64,000 bases of DNA from Pelagihabitans sp965238025 (GTDB lineage: Bacteria; Bacteroidota; Bacteroidia; Flavobacteriales; Flavobacteriaceae), in the NCBI GenBank assembly GCA_965238025.1, contig OZ250162.1, forward strand, positions 2,542,001 through 2,606,000. Reading direction: 5' to 3'. Made by a program: the position numbers and the translations under genes. Below, piece by piece: positions 1 through 8,125 of this stretch; the first letter of the stretch is position 1, and each line of letters starts with the position of its first letter. Below the pieces are notes generated by a model. That model did not search any database. It was not told the DNA's origin and saw nothing but the letters and a program-made list of their open reading frames with translations.

Positions 1-895
1 ATTTTTCCATAAGTTGCGCTGGGGTACCACTTTCCCCAAAAGTATCTTGCGTAGCAACAAATTCTTGTGGTGTTGGATGTTGGGTAGAAAGCACCCTTGC
101 AACACTTTCGCCAAGGCCACCGAGGAAGTTATGTTCTTCAGCGGTAACGATACATCCTGTCTTTTTAACAGATGTAAGAATGGCCGCATCGTCCAGGGGC
201 TTGATAGTGTGTATGTTAATGATTTCTGCCGAAATACCTTTGTTTTCTAAAACTTCTGCGGCTTGTAAAGCCTCCCAAACTAAATGACCGGTAGCGACTA
301 TGGTTACATCCGAACCTTCATTAAGCATTAAGGCTTTTCCAATTTCGAATTTCTGGTCCACCGGGGTAAAGTTCGCAACCTTAGGCCTTCCAAACCGCAA
401 ATATACGGGGCCGTGATGTTCCGCAATTGCAATAGTGGCTGCTTTGGTCTGGTTGTAATCACATGGGTTGATTACCGTCATTCCCGGTAACATTTTCATA
501 AGACCAATATCTTCAAGAATTTGGTGGGTTGCCCCATCTTCCCCCAGCGTAATACCTGCATGGGATGCACATATCTTTACATTTTTATCGGAATAGGCAA
601 TAGACTGCCTTATCTGGTCATAGACCCTTCCGGTAGAGAAGTTCGCAAAAGTTCCTGTAAACGGAATCTTATCCCCAATGGTAAGTCCGGCCGCAATCCC
701 CATCATATTTGCCTCGGCAATACCTATTTGAAAAAAGCGTTCAGGGTTCTCGTCAATAAACTGTTGAATTTTGAGCGACCCGATTAAATCGGCACAAAGT
801 GCCACCACCTTTGGGTTGGTTCTTCCGAGCTCAGTCATTCCAGCTCCAAAACCGCTTCGTGTATCGTTCTTTCCTTGATCTATGTATTGCGTCAT
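1..895 (-). CDS. Transketolase, C-terminal subunit (partial, 3' end cut by window edge)
   Basis: This is the pyrimidine-binding and C-terminal half of a two-gene transketolase, the thiamine-diphosphate enzyme that moves two-carbon ketol units in the non-oxidative pentose phosphate pathway. About 298 residues are visible from the ATG at 895, and the last ~20 or so fall outside the window. The segment GIAEANMMG (residues 58-66) carries the conserved Glu that activates the cofactor, and DGATHQ and RFGRP motifs follow. The N-terminal subunit lies immediately upstream on the same strand (990-1835) with a 94-nt gap, so the two are probably co-transcribed and form one enzyme. A split transketolase is common in many bacteria and is not a frameshift, because each half has its own start and the stretch between them is non-coding. 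The related DXS or acetoin dehydrogenase families are less likely given the pairing. Confidence 0.93.
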   Translation of the reverse strand, partial: MTQYIDQGKNDTRSGFGAGMTELGRTNPKVVALCADLIGSLKIQQFIDENPERFFQIGIAEANMMGIAAGLTIGDKIPFTGTFANFSTGRVYDQIRQSIAYSDKNVKICASHAGITLGEDGATHQILEDIGLMKMLPGMTVINPCDYNQTKAATIAIAEHHGPVYLRFGRPKVANFTPVDQKFEIGKALMLNEGSDVTIVATGHLVWEALQAAEVLENKGISAEIINIHTIKPLDDAAILTSVKKTGCIVTAEEHNFLGGLGESVARVLSTQHPTPQEFVATQDTFGESGTPAQLMEK

Positions 896-908
896 TATAT
901 TTTTTTTC

Positions 909-928
909 ATTCCTGCGAAGGCAGGAAT
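909..928. repeat. REP-like perfect hairpin between transketolase halves
   Basis: ATTCCTGC and GCAGGAAT (8-bp arms, GAAG loop) form a perfect small hairpin in the 94-nt gap between the two transketolase genes. It resembles the short palindromic 'ATTCCTGC-GAAG-GCAGGAAT' repeats dispersed in many bacterial genomes. It lacks a long T-tract on the minus strand, so it is not a clear terminator. It could tune 3'-end stability of the upstream half-message. Confidence 0.6.
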
Positions 929-989
929 CTTTTGAATCTAATATTATAATATTACCGACCTCTCTAAAGGAGAGCTGGTAAGGACCTTT

Positions 990-1835
990 CTAATAATCCC
1001 CTAGCGTTTCCGGATTCTGTGCTAGTCCCATTTCTAGCTGCTCGCCGTTTGGTGCTTTTCCGTGCCATGCATGGGTATGCATCATAAAATCAACCCCATT
1101 GCCCATCACGGTATGCAACAATATGCAAACGGGCTTTCCTTTTCCCGCCCTGGTTTTTGCTTCCTTTAACCCCTCGATTACTGCCGAAAGATCGTTACCG
1201 TTTTTCACTTCAATAACATCCCATCCAAAAGCCTCAAACTTTTTTCTCAGGTTGCCCATAGGCAGTACAGTATCTGTAGAACCATCAATTTGCTGTCCGT
1301 TTACATCTATTGTGGAGATGAGGTTGTCTACTTTGTTTCCGGCTGCGTACATAATCGCCTCCCAGTTCTGTCCTTCCTGCAATTCTCCATCCCCGTGAAG
1401 ACTATAGACCAAATGACTGTCTTTGTTCAATTTTTTAGCCAGTGCCGCACCAATAGCCACTGACATCCCCTGACCTAAAGAGCCGGAGGCGATTCGTACT
1501 CCCGGTAGACCTTCGTGCGTTGTAGGATGCCCCTGCAATCGGGAATCGATTAATCTGAAGGTACTCAATTCATCTACAGGAAAGTAACCTCTTCGTGCCA
1601 AAACACTATAAAAGACCGGCGAAATATGACCATTGGAAAGGAAGAACAGATCTTCTCCGATTCCATCCATATCAAATCCATCCTTCAAATCCATGATCTC
1701 ATGATAGAGCGCTACAAAAAACTCCGTACACCCTAAGGAACCTCCTGGGTGCCCAGAGTTTACCTTGTGTACCATGCGAAGAATATCCCTCCGTGTTTGT
1801 TGAACCAAATCCTGTAAGTTGTCTAGTTTAGGCAT
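990..1835 (-). CDS. Transketolase, N-terminal subunit
   Basis: This 281-residue protein is the diphosphate-binding half of transketolase. NSGHPGGSLG (residues 27-36) contains the conserved His of the active site, and GDGELQEGQNWEA (148-160) starts the GDG...N thiamine-diphosphate and metal motif. It ends after about 280 residues, before the pyrimidine domain, which is encoded by the next gene downstream (1-895). The ATG at 1835 is preceded on this strand by a good Bacteroidota promoter (1855-1885), which supports this start and makes it the first gene of the unit. The two-subunit form acts in the cytoplasm in the pentose phosphate pathway. Confidence 0.95.
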   Translation of the reverse strand: MPKLDNLQDLVQQTRRDILRMVHKVNSGHPGGSLGCTEFFVALYHEIMDLKDGFDMDGIGEDLFFLSNGHISPVFYSVLARRGYFPVDELSTFRLIDSRLQGHPTTHEGLPGVRIASGSLGQGMSVAIGAALAKKLNKDSHLVYSLHGDGELQEGQNWEAIMYAAGNKVDNLISTIDVNGQQIDGSTDTVLPMGNLRKKFEAFGWDVIEVKNGNDLSAVIEGLKEAKTRAGKGKPVCILLHTVMGNGVDFMMHTHAWHGKAPNGEQLEMGLAQNPETLGDY

Positions 1836-1854
1836 TGCTTTATTTTTCGATGAC

Positions 1855-1885
1855 CAAATGTAATCGCATTCTTTTGGGTAGACAA
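1855..1885 (-). promoter_or_regulatory. Bacteroidota-type promoter of the transketolase unit
   Basis: Read on the minus strand there is TTG (1885-1883), a 20-nt spacer and TACATTTG (1862-1855), matching the TTG/TAnnTTTG consensus of the Bacteroidota primary sigma factor. It lies about 20 nt upstream of the ATG at 1835. Confidence 0.65.
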
Positions 1886-2161
1886 ACGGATTTGTTAAGA
1901 GTTATTAACCGAATAAAATTCAAACCCAAACTCAAGCGCAAATTCAAAAATAGATCCAAACAAAAGCTCACTTGAATTTACAGTTGAAAGTTGACGACGG
2001 TAGTAGGCAGTTTTCTTAAATTGCCAATTTTCTTAAAGCTAAACTCATGAACTTTTAACCCCTAAACTATTTTGAGTTTGAACTTGTCCCAATAGCTATC
2101 GGGATGAACTTGACATTTGAATTTTATATTCCCCTTAAGGAACTAATGCACACCAGTTGAT
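1886..2161. other. Gene-free stretch with degenerate CAAACTCAAG-type repeats
   Basis: I see no coding potential between the divergent transketolase and tgt genes. The sequence is full of short degenerate units of the type TTCAAACCCAAACTCAAG, also present in the opposite sense near 2071-2085 (GAGTTTGAACTTG). A TAGTAGGCAGT stretch lies near 2003-2013, and an 18-bp palindrome is listed separately at 2087-2104. It looks like decayed short-period intergenic repeat DNA. Confidence 0.4.
2087..2104. repeat. Dispersed 18-bp palindrome, copy 1
   Basis: TCCCAATAGCTATCGGGA is a palindrome with one imperfect pair. Near-identical copies occur at 31785-31802 and 47130-47147 (consensus TCCCGATAGYTATCGGGA). 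All three are intergenic, lying upstream of tgt, rocD and the SLC12-like permease or neighbouring lipoprotein. Confidence 0.6.
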
Positions 2162-2169
2162 TATCTTTG
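2162..2169 (+). promoter_or_regulatory. -7 box upstream of tgt
   Basis: TATCTTTG matches TAnnTTTG exactly and sits 19 nt before the proposed TTG start of tgt. There is no clear TTG at -33. A short leader is consistent with this phylum. Confidence 0.6.
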
Positions 2170-2188
2170 CGAGCAGAATTCAGCGCAT

Positions 2189-3319
2189 TTGAAATTTACC
2201 ATACAACACAAAGATCCGCAAAGTAAAGCAAGGGCGGCTACCATGATTACTGATCATGGAACCATTGAGACTCCTATATTTATGCCGGTGGGTACCGTAG
2301 CATCGGTAAAAGGGGTACACCAAAAAGAATTGCGGGAAGAAATAGATCCAGATGTAATTCTGGGGAATACCTATCATCTTTTTCTAAGACCTAAAATCGA
2401 TATCCTTAAAAAAGCGGGTGGACTTCATAAGTTTATGGGGTGGGATAGAAATATTCTTACCGATAGTGGGGGGTATCAAGTATATTCCTTGTCTGCAAAT
2501 CGAAAGATCAAGGAGGAAGGGGTTAAATTTAAGTCCCATATAGATGGTTCAATGCATATGTTCACTCCGGAGAACGTGATGGAGATTCAACGCGTCATTG
2601 GGGCCGATATCATTATGGCATTTGATGAGTGTACCCCATACCCCTGTGATTATAATTATGCCAAACGCTCAATGCATATGACCCACAGATGGCTGGAGCG
2701 GTGTATTGCCCACTTGGAAAAAACACCCTATGAATACGATTATGCACAAACATTTTTCCCTATAGTACAAGGCTCTACCTACACCGATTTAAGAAAACAA
2801 TCGGCGGAATACATTGCAGGCGTAGGGGCAGAGGGCAATGCCATTGGCGGGCTCTCGGTAGGTGAACCAGCCGAAGAAATGTATGCCATGGCAGAAGTTG
2901 TCTGTGATATCCTGCCCGAAGATAAACCCCGTTATCTCATGGGTGTTGGCACTCCAATCAACCTACTTGAAAATATTGCTTTGGGTGTTGATATGTTTGA
3001 TTGTGTAATGCCGACCAGAAATGCCAGAAACGGAATGCTTTTTACAGCCCATGGCACCATTAATATTAAAAACAAAAAGTGGGAGGATGATTTTTCAGTG
3101 CTGGATGAGATGGGGACCACCTTCGTAGATAGGGAATATTCGAAAGCCTATTTGCGACACTTGTTCGCAGCCAATGAATATTTAGGCAAACAGATAGCAA
3201 CCATTCATAACTTAGGTTTTTATTTATGGTTGGTTCGCGAAGCGAGAAGACGCATTTTGGCAGGTGATTTTGCCCAATGGAAAAAGGTAATGGTCAAGCA
3301 AATGGATAAAAGACTTTAG
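2189..3319 (+). CDS. tgt: tRNA-guanine transglycosylase (queuine tRNA-ribosyltransferase)
   Basis: The enzyme exchanges guanine-34 for preQ1 in tRNAs with GUN anticodons, a step in queuosine synthesis. The product has 376 residues. LTDSGGYQ (90-97) carries the active-site Asp, and GGLSVGEP (220-227) and FDCVMPTRNARNG (270-282) are the substrate and nucleophile regions. The start is TTG: reading MKFTIQHKDPQSKARA from it gives the family's normal N-terminus, and no ATG lies in the right place. An unusual point is that the zinc-binding CxCxxC triad expected just before YSKAYLRHL is absent (the segment at about 302-318 has no Cys), although the downstream His in TIHNL (340) remains. It heads a compact cluster with the LptF/G permease 8 nt downstream. 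Confidence 0.95.
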   Translation: MKFTIQHKDPQSKARAATMITDHGTIETPIFMPVGTVASVKGVHQKELREEIDPDVILGNTYHLFLRPKIDILKKAGGLHKFMGWDRNILTDSGGYQVYSLSANRKIKEEGVKFKSHIDGSMHMFTPENVMEIQRVIGADIIMAFDECTPYPCDYNYAKRSMHMTHRWLERCIAHLEKTPYEYDYAQTFFPIVQGSTYTDLRKQSAEYIAGVGAEGNAIGGLSVGEPAEEMYAMAEVVCDILPEDKPRYLMGVGTPINLLENIALGVDMFDCVMPTRNARNGMLFTAHGTINIKNKKWEDDFSVLDEMGTTFVDREYSKAYLRHLFAANEYLGKQIATIHNLGFYLWLVREARRRILAGDFAQWKKVMVKQMDKRL

Positions 3320-3327
3320 AGCAGCCA

Positions 3328-4410
3328 ATGTTAACGATACTCGATAAATACATTTTAAAACGATATCTCCTTACGTTTTTCGTAATGCTCTTGCTCTTTA
3401 TTCCCATAGGGATTATGGCCAATCTTGCAGAGCAGATCGGTAAGATGATAGATCACGAGGTTCCCCTAAATGAAATCTTGATTTACTACGGCAACTTTAC
3501 CCTCTATATTGGGAGTTTATTGTTTCCGATTTTTCTTTTTCTCTCCATTCTGTTCTTTACTTCTAAGATGGCCAGTAATACTGAGATCGTTGCCATATTG
3601 AGTTCTGGGGTTTCATTCGGGAGATTTTTACGGCCTTATTTTATAGGCGCATCTATTATTGCCCTAATAATGTTTTTAATGGCCATGTTCATTGTACCAA
3701 AGGCAAGTGCTGGTTTTAACGAGTTCAAATTCAAGTACCTGAAAAAGGGAAGGCAAGATAGGGTCACCAATAACATTTTCACTCAATTGAATGAGTATGA
3801 TTTTTTATATGTGAGCAGTTTTGATCCGGCAAGACATATTGGATATAACTTTACATTTGAGCGTTTTGATGATGATAATCAATTAGAGTTCAAGATCAAG
3901 GCAGCCAACATCAGATGGATAGAAAAGGATACCATCTACCGCCTAACGTCTTATGAAAAGCGAAAGGTAAAGGACGATACGGAGATTTTGGAAACAAAAA
4001 AGAGACTCGATACCTTGTTTACTTTTGATATTGGTGATCTTACCCCAGTGTCCTATGTGGCAGAGACCAAGAATTTCTTCGAGTTGAACCAATTTATAGA
4101 AGATCAAAAGCAAAAGGGGGCATCGAATATTAATGCATACCTCCTGGTTAAGTATAGAAGATGGGCTCTACCGATTACGGCTTTTATTCTAACGGTCATT
4201 GCAGTGGCAGTATCCTCGGTAAAGCGCAGAGGCGGAATGGGCTTGAATTTGGCCTTTGGCATTTTTGTAGCCTTTATTTTTATCTTTTTTGACAAGGTGT
4301 TTGGTACCTTGGCCGAACAGGCAGGTTTTTCACCCTTATTGGCGGTAGTTATTCCAAATGTGGTATTTGGGATCACTGCTTTTTACTTGCTGCAAAAAGC
4401 CAAACGATAG
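3328..4410 (+). CDS. LptF/LptG family lipopolysaccharide transport permease
   Basis: This is an inner-membrane permease of the LptB2FG lipopolysaccharide exporter (YjgP/YjgQ family). The 360 residues begin with DKYILKRYLLTFF, typical of the family. Three transmembrane segments follow in the first ~125 residues, then a soluble periplasmic region (about 130-270) of the jellyroll type, and three C-terminal membrane segments (about 275-355). It starts 8 nt after tgt and is probably co-transcribed with it, an arrangement often seen in Flavobacteriia. I cannot tell LptF from LptG by sequence alone, and a second paralogue is expected elsewhere in the genome. Confidence 0.92.
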   Translation: MLTILDKYILKRYLLTFFVMLLLFIPIGIMANLAEQIGKMIDHEVPLNEILIYYGNFTLYIGSLLFPIFLFLSILFFTSKMASNTEIVAILSSGVSFGRFLRPYFIGASIIALIMFLMAMFIVPKASAGFNEFKFKYLKKGRQDRVTNNIFTQLNEYDFLYVSSFDPARHIGYNFTFERFDDDNQLEFKIKAANIRWIEKDTIYRLTSYEKRKVKDDTEILETKKRLDTLFTFDIGDLTPVSYVAETKNFFELNQFIEDQKQKGASNINAYLLVKYRRWALPITAFILTVIAVAVSSVKRRGGMGLNLAFGIFVAFIFIFFDKVFGTLAEQAGFSPLLAVVIPNVVFGITAFYLLQKAKR

Positions 4411-4426
4411 CTTAAAACCCTGGTAA

Positions 4427-5332
4427 ATGAACGTCAAGCTAAAAGATTACCTTCATTTACATTTCATTGTTTTTATCTGGGGATTTACAGCTGTTCTCGG
4501 CAAACTCATTACTATAGATGCCCTGCCTTTGGTTTGGTATCGAATGCTTCTTGCAGTTTTGATGGTAGGAGCTTTTCTTTCGATTAAGGGCTTTTCAATT
4601 AGAACAGATTCAAAGACCCTGTTATTGCTGTTGTTTGGTGGAATAATCATAGCAATTCATTGGGTAACTTTCTTTTGGTCGATAAAGGTTTCCACCGTAT
4701 CGGTTACCTTGGCGACCATGTCTACAGGAGCCTTTTTTACCGCCTTGTTGGAGCCGATTCTATATAAGCGAAAACTGGTTTGGTATGAAGTTTTGTTTGG
4801 ATTGATAGTAATAGGCGGCCTTCTGATCATCTTCAAGGTGGAGTCACAATATGCCTATGGTATTGGTCTAGCCTTGATTTCTTCTTTTTTGGCCGCGGTC
4901 TTTTCATTGATTAACGGTAAACTGGTGCATAAAGAACGTCCATCTGTAATCTCATTCTATGAACTAGGCGCAGGCGTAGTATTCCTATCTATTTATTTGG
5001 GTAGCACGGGAGCGTTCACAGGTTCATTTTTTCAACTCTCTACGAACGACTGGCTGTTTATTTTTATTTTGGCTTCGGTCTGTACCGCTTATGCCTTTAT
5101 TGCTTCGGTAAAGGTAATGCGACACTTATCACCTTATACCGTCATGTTGACCATTAATCTAGAACCGGTTTATGGGATTATCTTGGCATTTTTCCTCTTA
5201 GGGGAAGAAGAAAAAATGAACCCGCTCTTCTATCTCGGGGCAGCCATTATTTTGTTGACGGTTATTGCAAACGGAATATTGAAGAATAAAGACAAGTTAA
5301 AAAAGCGGCGATACGATAACGATTCTGCATAA
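4427..5332 (+). CDS. EamA/DMT-family transporter
   Basis: A 301-residue, all-hydrophobic protein with about ten membrane helices in two EamA repeats of five. The first repeat covers residues ~7-135 (FIWGFTAVLGKLI near the start) and the second ~145-285 (the NLEPVYGIILAFFLLGE motif typical of repeat ends). The family exports or imports small metabolites such as amino acids or nucleotide-type compounds, and the substrate cannot be deduced. It starts 16 nt after the LptF/G gene and may share its transcript. accA downstream has its own promoter. Confidence 0.88.
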   Translation: MNVKLKDYLHLHFIVFIWGFTAVLGKLITIDALPLVWYRMLLAVLMVGAFLSIKGFSIRTDSKTLLLLLFGGIIIAIHWVTFFWSIKVSTVSVTLATMSTGAFFTALLEPILYKRKLVWYEVLFGLIVIGGLLIIFKVESQYAYGIGLALISSFLAAVFSLINGKLVHKERPSVISFYELGAGVVFLSIYLGSTGAFTGSFFQLSTNDWLFIFILASVCTAYAFIASVKVMRHLSPYTVMLTINLEPVYGIILAFFLLGEEEKMNPLFYLGAAIILLTVIANGILKNKDKLKKRRYDNDSA

Positions 5333-5337
5333 AACTT

Positions 5338-5345
5338 TATATTTG
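5338..5345 (+). promoter_or_regulatory. -7 box upstream of accA
   Basis: TATATTTG matches TAnnTTTG exactly. It lies 31 nt before the accA ATG, in the short gap after the EamA gene. Confidence 0.6.
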
Positions 5346-5376
5346 TCCCGAACTGACTAAATCGATTTGTTGACCT

Positions 5377-6330
5377 ATGGAGTATTTAGATTTTGAACTT
5401 CCCATTAAAGAGCTCGAAGAGCAGTTAGAAAAGTGTACGATTATCGGGCAGGAAAGTGATGTAGATGTCACGGAAACCTGCAAGCAAATAGAGCGCAAGC
5501 TCGCAGAAACCCGAAAAGACATCTATAAAAACCTGACCGCATGGCAACGTGTCCAGCTGTCTAGGCACCCGAACAGGCCCTATACCTTAGACTACATTCA
5601 GGCGATATGCAAAGGTACTTTTTTGGAATTGCATGGCGACCGTAATGTAAAGGATGATAAGGCAATGATCGGTGGTTTGGGCAAGATTGGTGATCAGAGT
5701 TATATGTTCATCGGCCAGCAAAAAGGTTTTAATACGAAGACCAGGCAATACCGTAATTTCGGAATGGCAAACCCTGAAGGCTATCGCAAAGCATTGCGTT
5801 TGATGAAGTCTGCAGAAAAGTTCAAAGTTCCGGTGGTTTGCTTCATCGATACACCAGGGGCGTATCCCGGAATTGAAGCAGAAGAACGGGGGCAAGGCGA
5901 GGCCATTGCCAGGAATATTTTGGAGATGACCCGTTTAAAAGTACCCATTATAGTGGTCATTATTGGGGAAGGTGCCTCAGGTGGCGCATTGGGGATAGGT
6001 GTTGGCGATGTAGTCCTGATGTTGGAAAATACTTGGTATTCGGTAATTTCTCCAGAATCATGTTCGTCTATATTGTGGAGAAGTTGGGAGTATAAGGAGT
6101 TGGCTGCCGATGCCTTGAAACTAACGGCTACCGATATGAAAAAATTGAAATTGATCGATGAAATCGTTCGCGAGCCAGCTGGGGGTGCCCATACAAATCG
6201 CGATAAGACTTTTGATATCGTAAGGAATAAAATTTCCACACATTTTGAACAGCTAGAAAAGTTATCACCAAAAGAACTGGTGAACAAACGAATGGATAAA
6301 TACGCCGATATGGGTGTTTTTAACGGCTAA
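5377..6330 (+). CDS. accA: Acetyl-CoA carboxylase carboxyltransferase subunit alpha
   Basis: AccA pairs with AccD to move the carboxyl group from carboxybiotin to acetyl-CoA, giving malonyl-CoA for fatty-acid synthesis. The product has 317 residues, the normal family length. It has an N-terminal helical region (1-75), then the crotonase-type carboxyltransferase domain with DTPGAYPGIEAEERGQGEA (158-176) and GEGASGGALGIGVGD (197-211), where glycines form the oxyanion hole. It ends with a clear terminator at 6351-6386 and has its own promoter box 31 nt upstream, so it is probably monocistronic. Confidence 0.97.
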   Translation: MEYLDFELPIKELEEQLEKCTIIGQESDVDVTETCKQIERKLAETRKDIYKNLTAWQRVQLSRHPNRPYTLDYIQAICKGTFLELHGDRNVKDDKAMIGGLGKIGDQSYMFIGQQKGFNTKTRQYRNFGMANPEGYRKALRLMKSAEKFKVPVVCFIDTPGAYPGIEAEERGQGEAIARNILEMTRLKVPIIVVIIGEGASGGALGIGVGDVVLMLENTWYSVISPESCSSILWRSWEYKELAADALKLTATDMKKLKLIDEIVREPAGGAHTNRDKTFDIVRNKISTHFEQLEKLSPKELVNKRMDKYADMGVFNG

Positions 6331-6350
6331 ACCGCCAAATAAACAAGCTG

Positions 6351-6386
6351 AAAAAAATCCGTGGTATGTATTTCACGGATTTTTTT
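6351..6386 (+). terminator. Intrinsic terminator after accA
   Basis: AATCCGTG and CACGGATT form an 8-bp stem with a 10-nt loop, flanked by A7 and T7 tracts, 20 nt after the accA stop. Confidence 0.85.
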
Positions 6387-6497
6387 AGTTGTGAACACAA
6401 AAATGTAACTTATCAACACCTAGATTGTTGACCACATGTTGATATTGCGATTCCCTACCGTAGATCAACTTAAGGTTAATTGTATATTTTCGCTACC

Positions 6498-8048
6498 ATG
6501 GAAAGAACAGAGCCCATAAGTGCTAGAAAAATAGATAAATCAACGATTATCAACTTGGAACGAGGAAAAGTTCCACCGCAAGCTGTTGATTTAGAGGAAG
6601 TTGTGCTTGGGGCGATGATGATCGATAAAAAAGGTGTTGATGAAGTAATAGACATCCTACATCCCGAAGTTTTTTATAAAGATGCCCACCGTCACATTTA
6701 CGAAGCGATTTTCAAATTATTTGAAACTTCAGAACCGGTCGATTTATTAACGGTTTCTTCCCAATTAAAGAAAGACGGCCAGTTAGAGGCCGTCGGAGGG
6801 GATTTTTATCTAATAAAATTGACCCAGAAAGTTGCTTCCTCTGCGCATATCGAGTTTCATGCACGTATCATTTTACAGAAATACATTCAGCGTAGCCTTA
6901 TTAAAATATCGAATGAAATAATCGAGGAGGCTTATGATGAGGGTACCGATGTTTTTGATTTGTTGGATGCTGCGGAGTCCAAACTCTATGATGTTACCCA
7001 AGGGAATTTAAAGCGTTCTGCCGAGACTGCCCAGAACTTGGTCATACAAGCAAAGAAACGCATTGAGGAAATCGCTAACAAAGAAGGACTGAGCGGTATC
7101 CCCTCCGGTTTTGACAAGGTAGACAAGCTTACCTCGGGTTGGCAACCCAGTGATTTGATTATTGTAGCGGCCCGTCCGGGTATGGGTAAAACGGCCCTTA
7201 CCTTGTCTATGGCCAAAAACATGGCCGTGAATCACGGTATTCCGGTAGCATTCTTTTCTTGTGAGATGTCTTCGGTACAATTGATAACCCGTTTAATTTC
7301 TTCGGAAACAGGACTTTCCTCTGAAAAACTGCGGACAGGGAGATTGGAAAAACACGAATGGGAACAATTGAACGTAAAAGTGAAATCTTTGGAATCGGCC
7401 CCTTTGTTCATAGATGATACGCCCTCACTTTCTATTTTTGACTTAAGGGCAAAGGCCCGGCGTTTGGCATCGCAGCATGGTATTAAACTGGTGATTATCG
7501 ATTACCTGCAATTGATGACTGCGGGCGGTACTCAAAAAGGGGGAAATCGCGAGCAGGAAATCTCTACCATTTCACGTAACCTTAAGGCACTGGCAAAAGA
7601 ATTAAATGTTCCCGTAATCGCATTATCCCAACTTTCCAGGGCGGTAGAAACACGTGGGGGTAGTAAACGACCATTGCTTTCCGATTTAAGGGAATCTGGG
7701 GCAATTGAGCAAGATGCCGATATCGTTTCCTTTATCTACAGACCGGAATACTACAAAATTGATGAATGGGATGATGAAGAACGTACCCCAACTCAGGGAC
7801 AGGCCGAATTTATTGTGGCCAAACACCGTAACGGTGGCCTGGATAACATCCGTTTAAAGTTTATCGGAAATCTTGGTAAGTTCGATAATTTAGATGATTT
7901 TGACTCTCCTTTTGAGTTCCAATCAAAAATGAATGCCAACGAAGACAACCCGTTTATCACCAAAGACCTGCCAGATGCAGATGAGGCTTTTGGTAGCTCA
8001 TTGAACGATGGTTTATTGCCGGAGGATGATAATGATGTACCCTTTTAG
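6498..8048 (+). CDS. dnaB: Replicative DNA helicase DnaB
   Basis: DnaB is the hexameric 5'-3' helicase that unwinds DNA at the replication fork. The product has 516 residues. The N-terminal DnaB domain spans about 30-135 and starts with the typical PPQAVDLEEVVLGAM. The RecA-like ATPase carries Walker A ARPGMGKTAL near 225-234, a Walker B-type hydrophobic run ending IIDYLQLM, and a C-terminal SQLSRAVETR region with ESGAIEQDAD. An in-frame TTG lies 18 nt earlier (6480), but the ATG at 6498 gives the family N-terminus. There is no intein. The last ~40 residues are acidic and low in conservation. Confidence 0.96.
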   Translation: MERTEPISARKIDKSTIINLERGKVPPQAVDLEEVVLGAMMIDKKGVDEVIDILHPEVFYKDAHRHIYEAIFKLFETSEPVDLLTVSSQLKKDGQLEAVGGDFYLIKLTQKVASSAHIEFHARIILQKYIQRSLIKISNEIIEEAYDEGTDVFDLLDAAESKLYDVTQGNLKRSAETAQNLVIQAKKRIEEIANKEGLSGIPSGFDKVDKLTSGWQPSDLIIVAARPGMGKTALTLSMAKNMAVNHGIPVAFFSCEMSSVQLITRLISSETGLSSEKLRTGRLEKHEWEQLNVKVKSLESAPLFIDDTPSLSIFDLRAKARRLASQHGIKLVIIDYLQLMTAGGTQKGGNREQEISTISRNLKALAKELNVPVIALSQLSRAVETRGGSKRPLLSDLRESGAIEQDADIVSFIYRPEYYKIDEWDDEERTPTQGQAEFIVAKHRNGGLDNIRLKFIGNLGKFDNLDDFDSPFEFQSKMNANEDNPFITKDLPDADEAFGSSLNDGLLPEDDNDVPF

Positions 8049-8091
8049 GATTCTTTAACGTCGTAAAAATATAGCGCCTCTATTTTTCGTT

Positions 8092-8099
8092 TATCTTTG
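8092..8099 (+). promoter_or_regulatory. -7 box upstream of the secreted glutaminase-like gene
   Basis: TATCTTTG matches TAnnTTTG exactly and lies 27 nt before the ATG at 8126. Confidence 0.6.
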
Positions 8100-8125
8100 G
8101 GTGAGTGAGTGACACAATGATATGT

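Noticed and set aside
896..989. The split transketolase as a broken gene
   Set aside because: Both halves have normal starts and ends, the upstream half has a proper promoter, and two-gene transketolases are common in bacteria.
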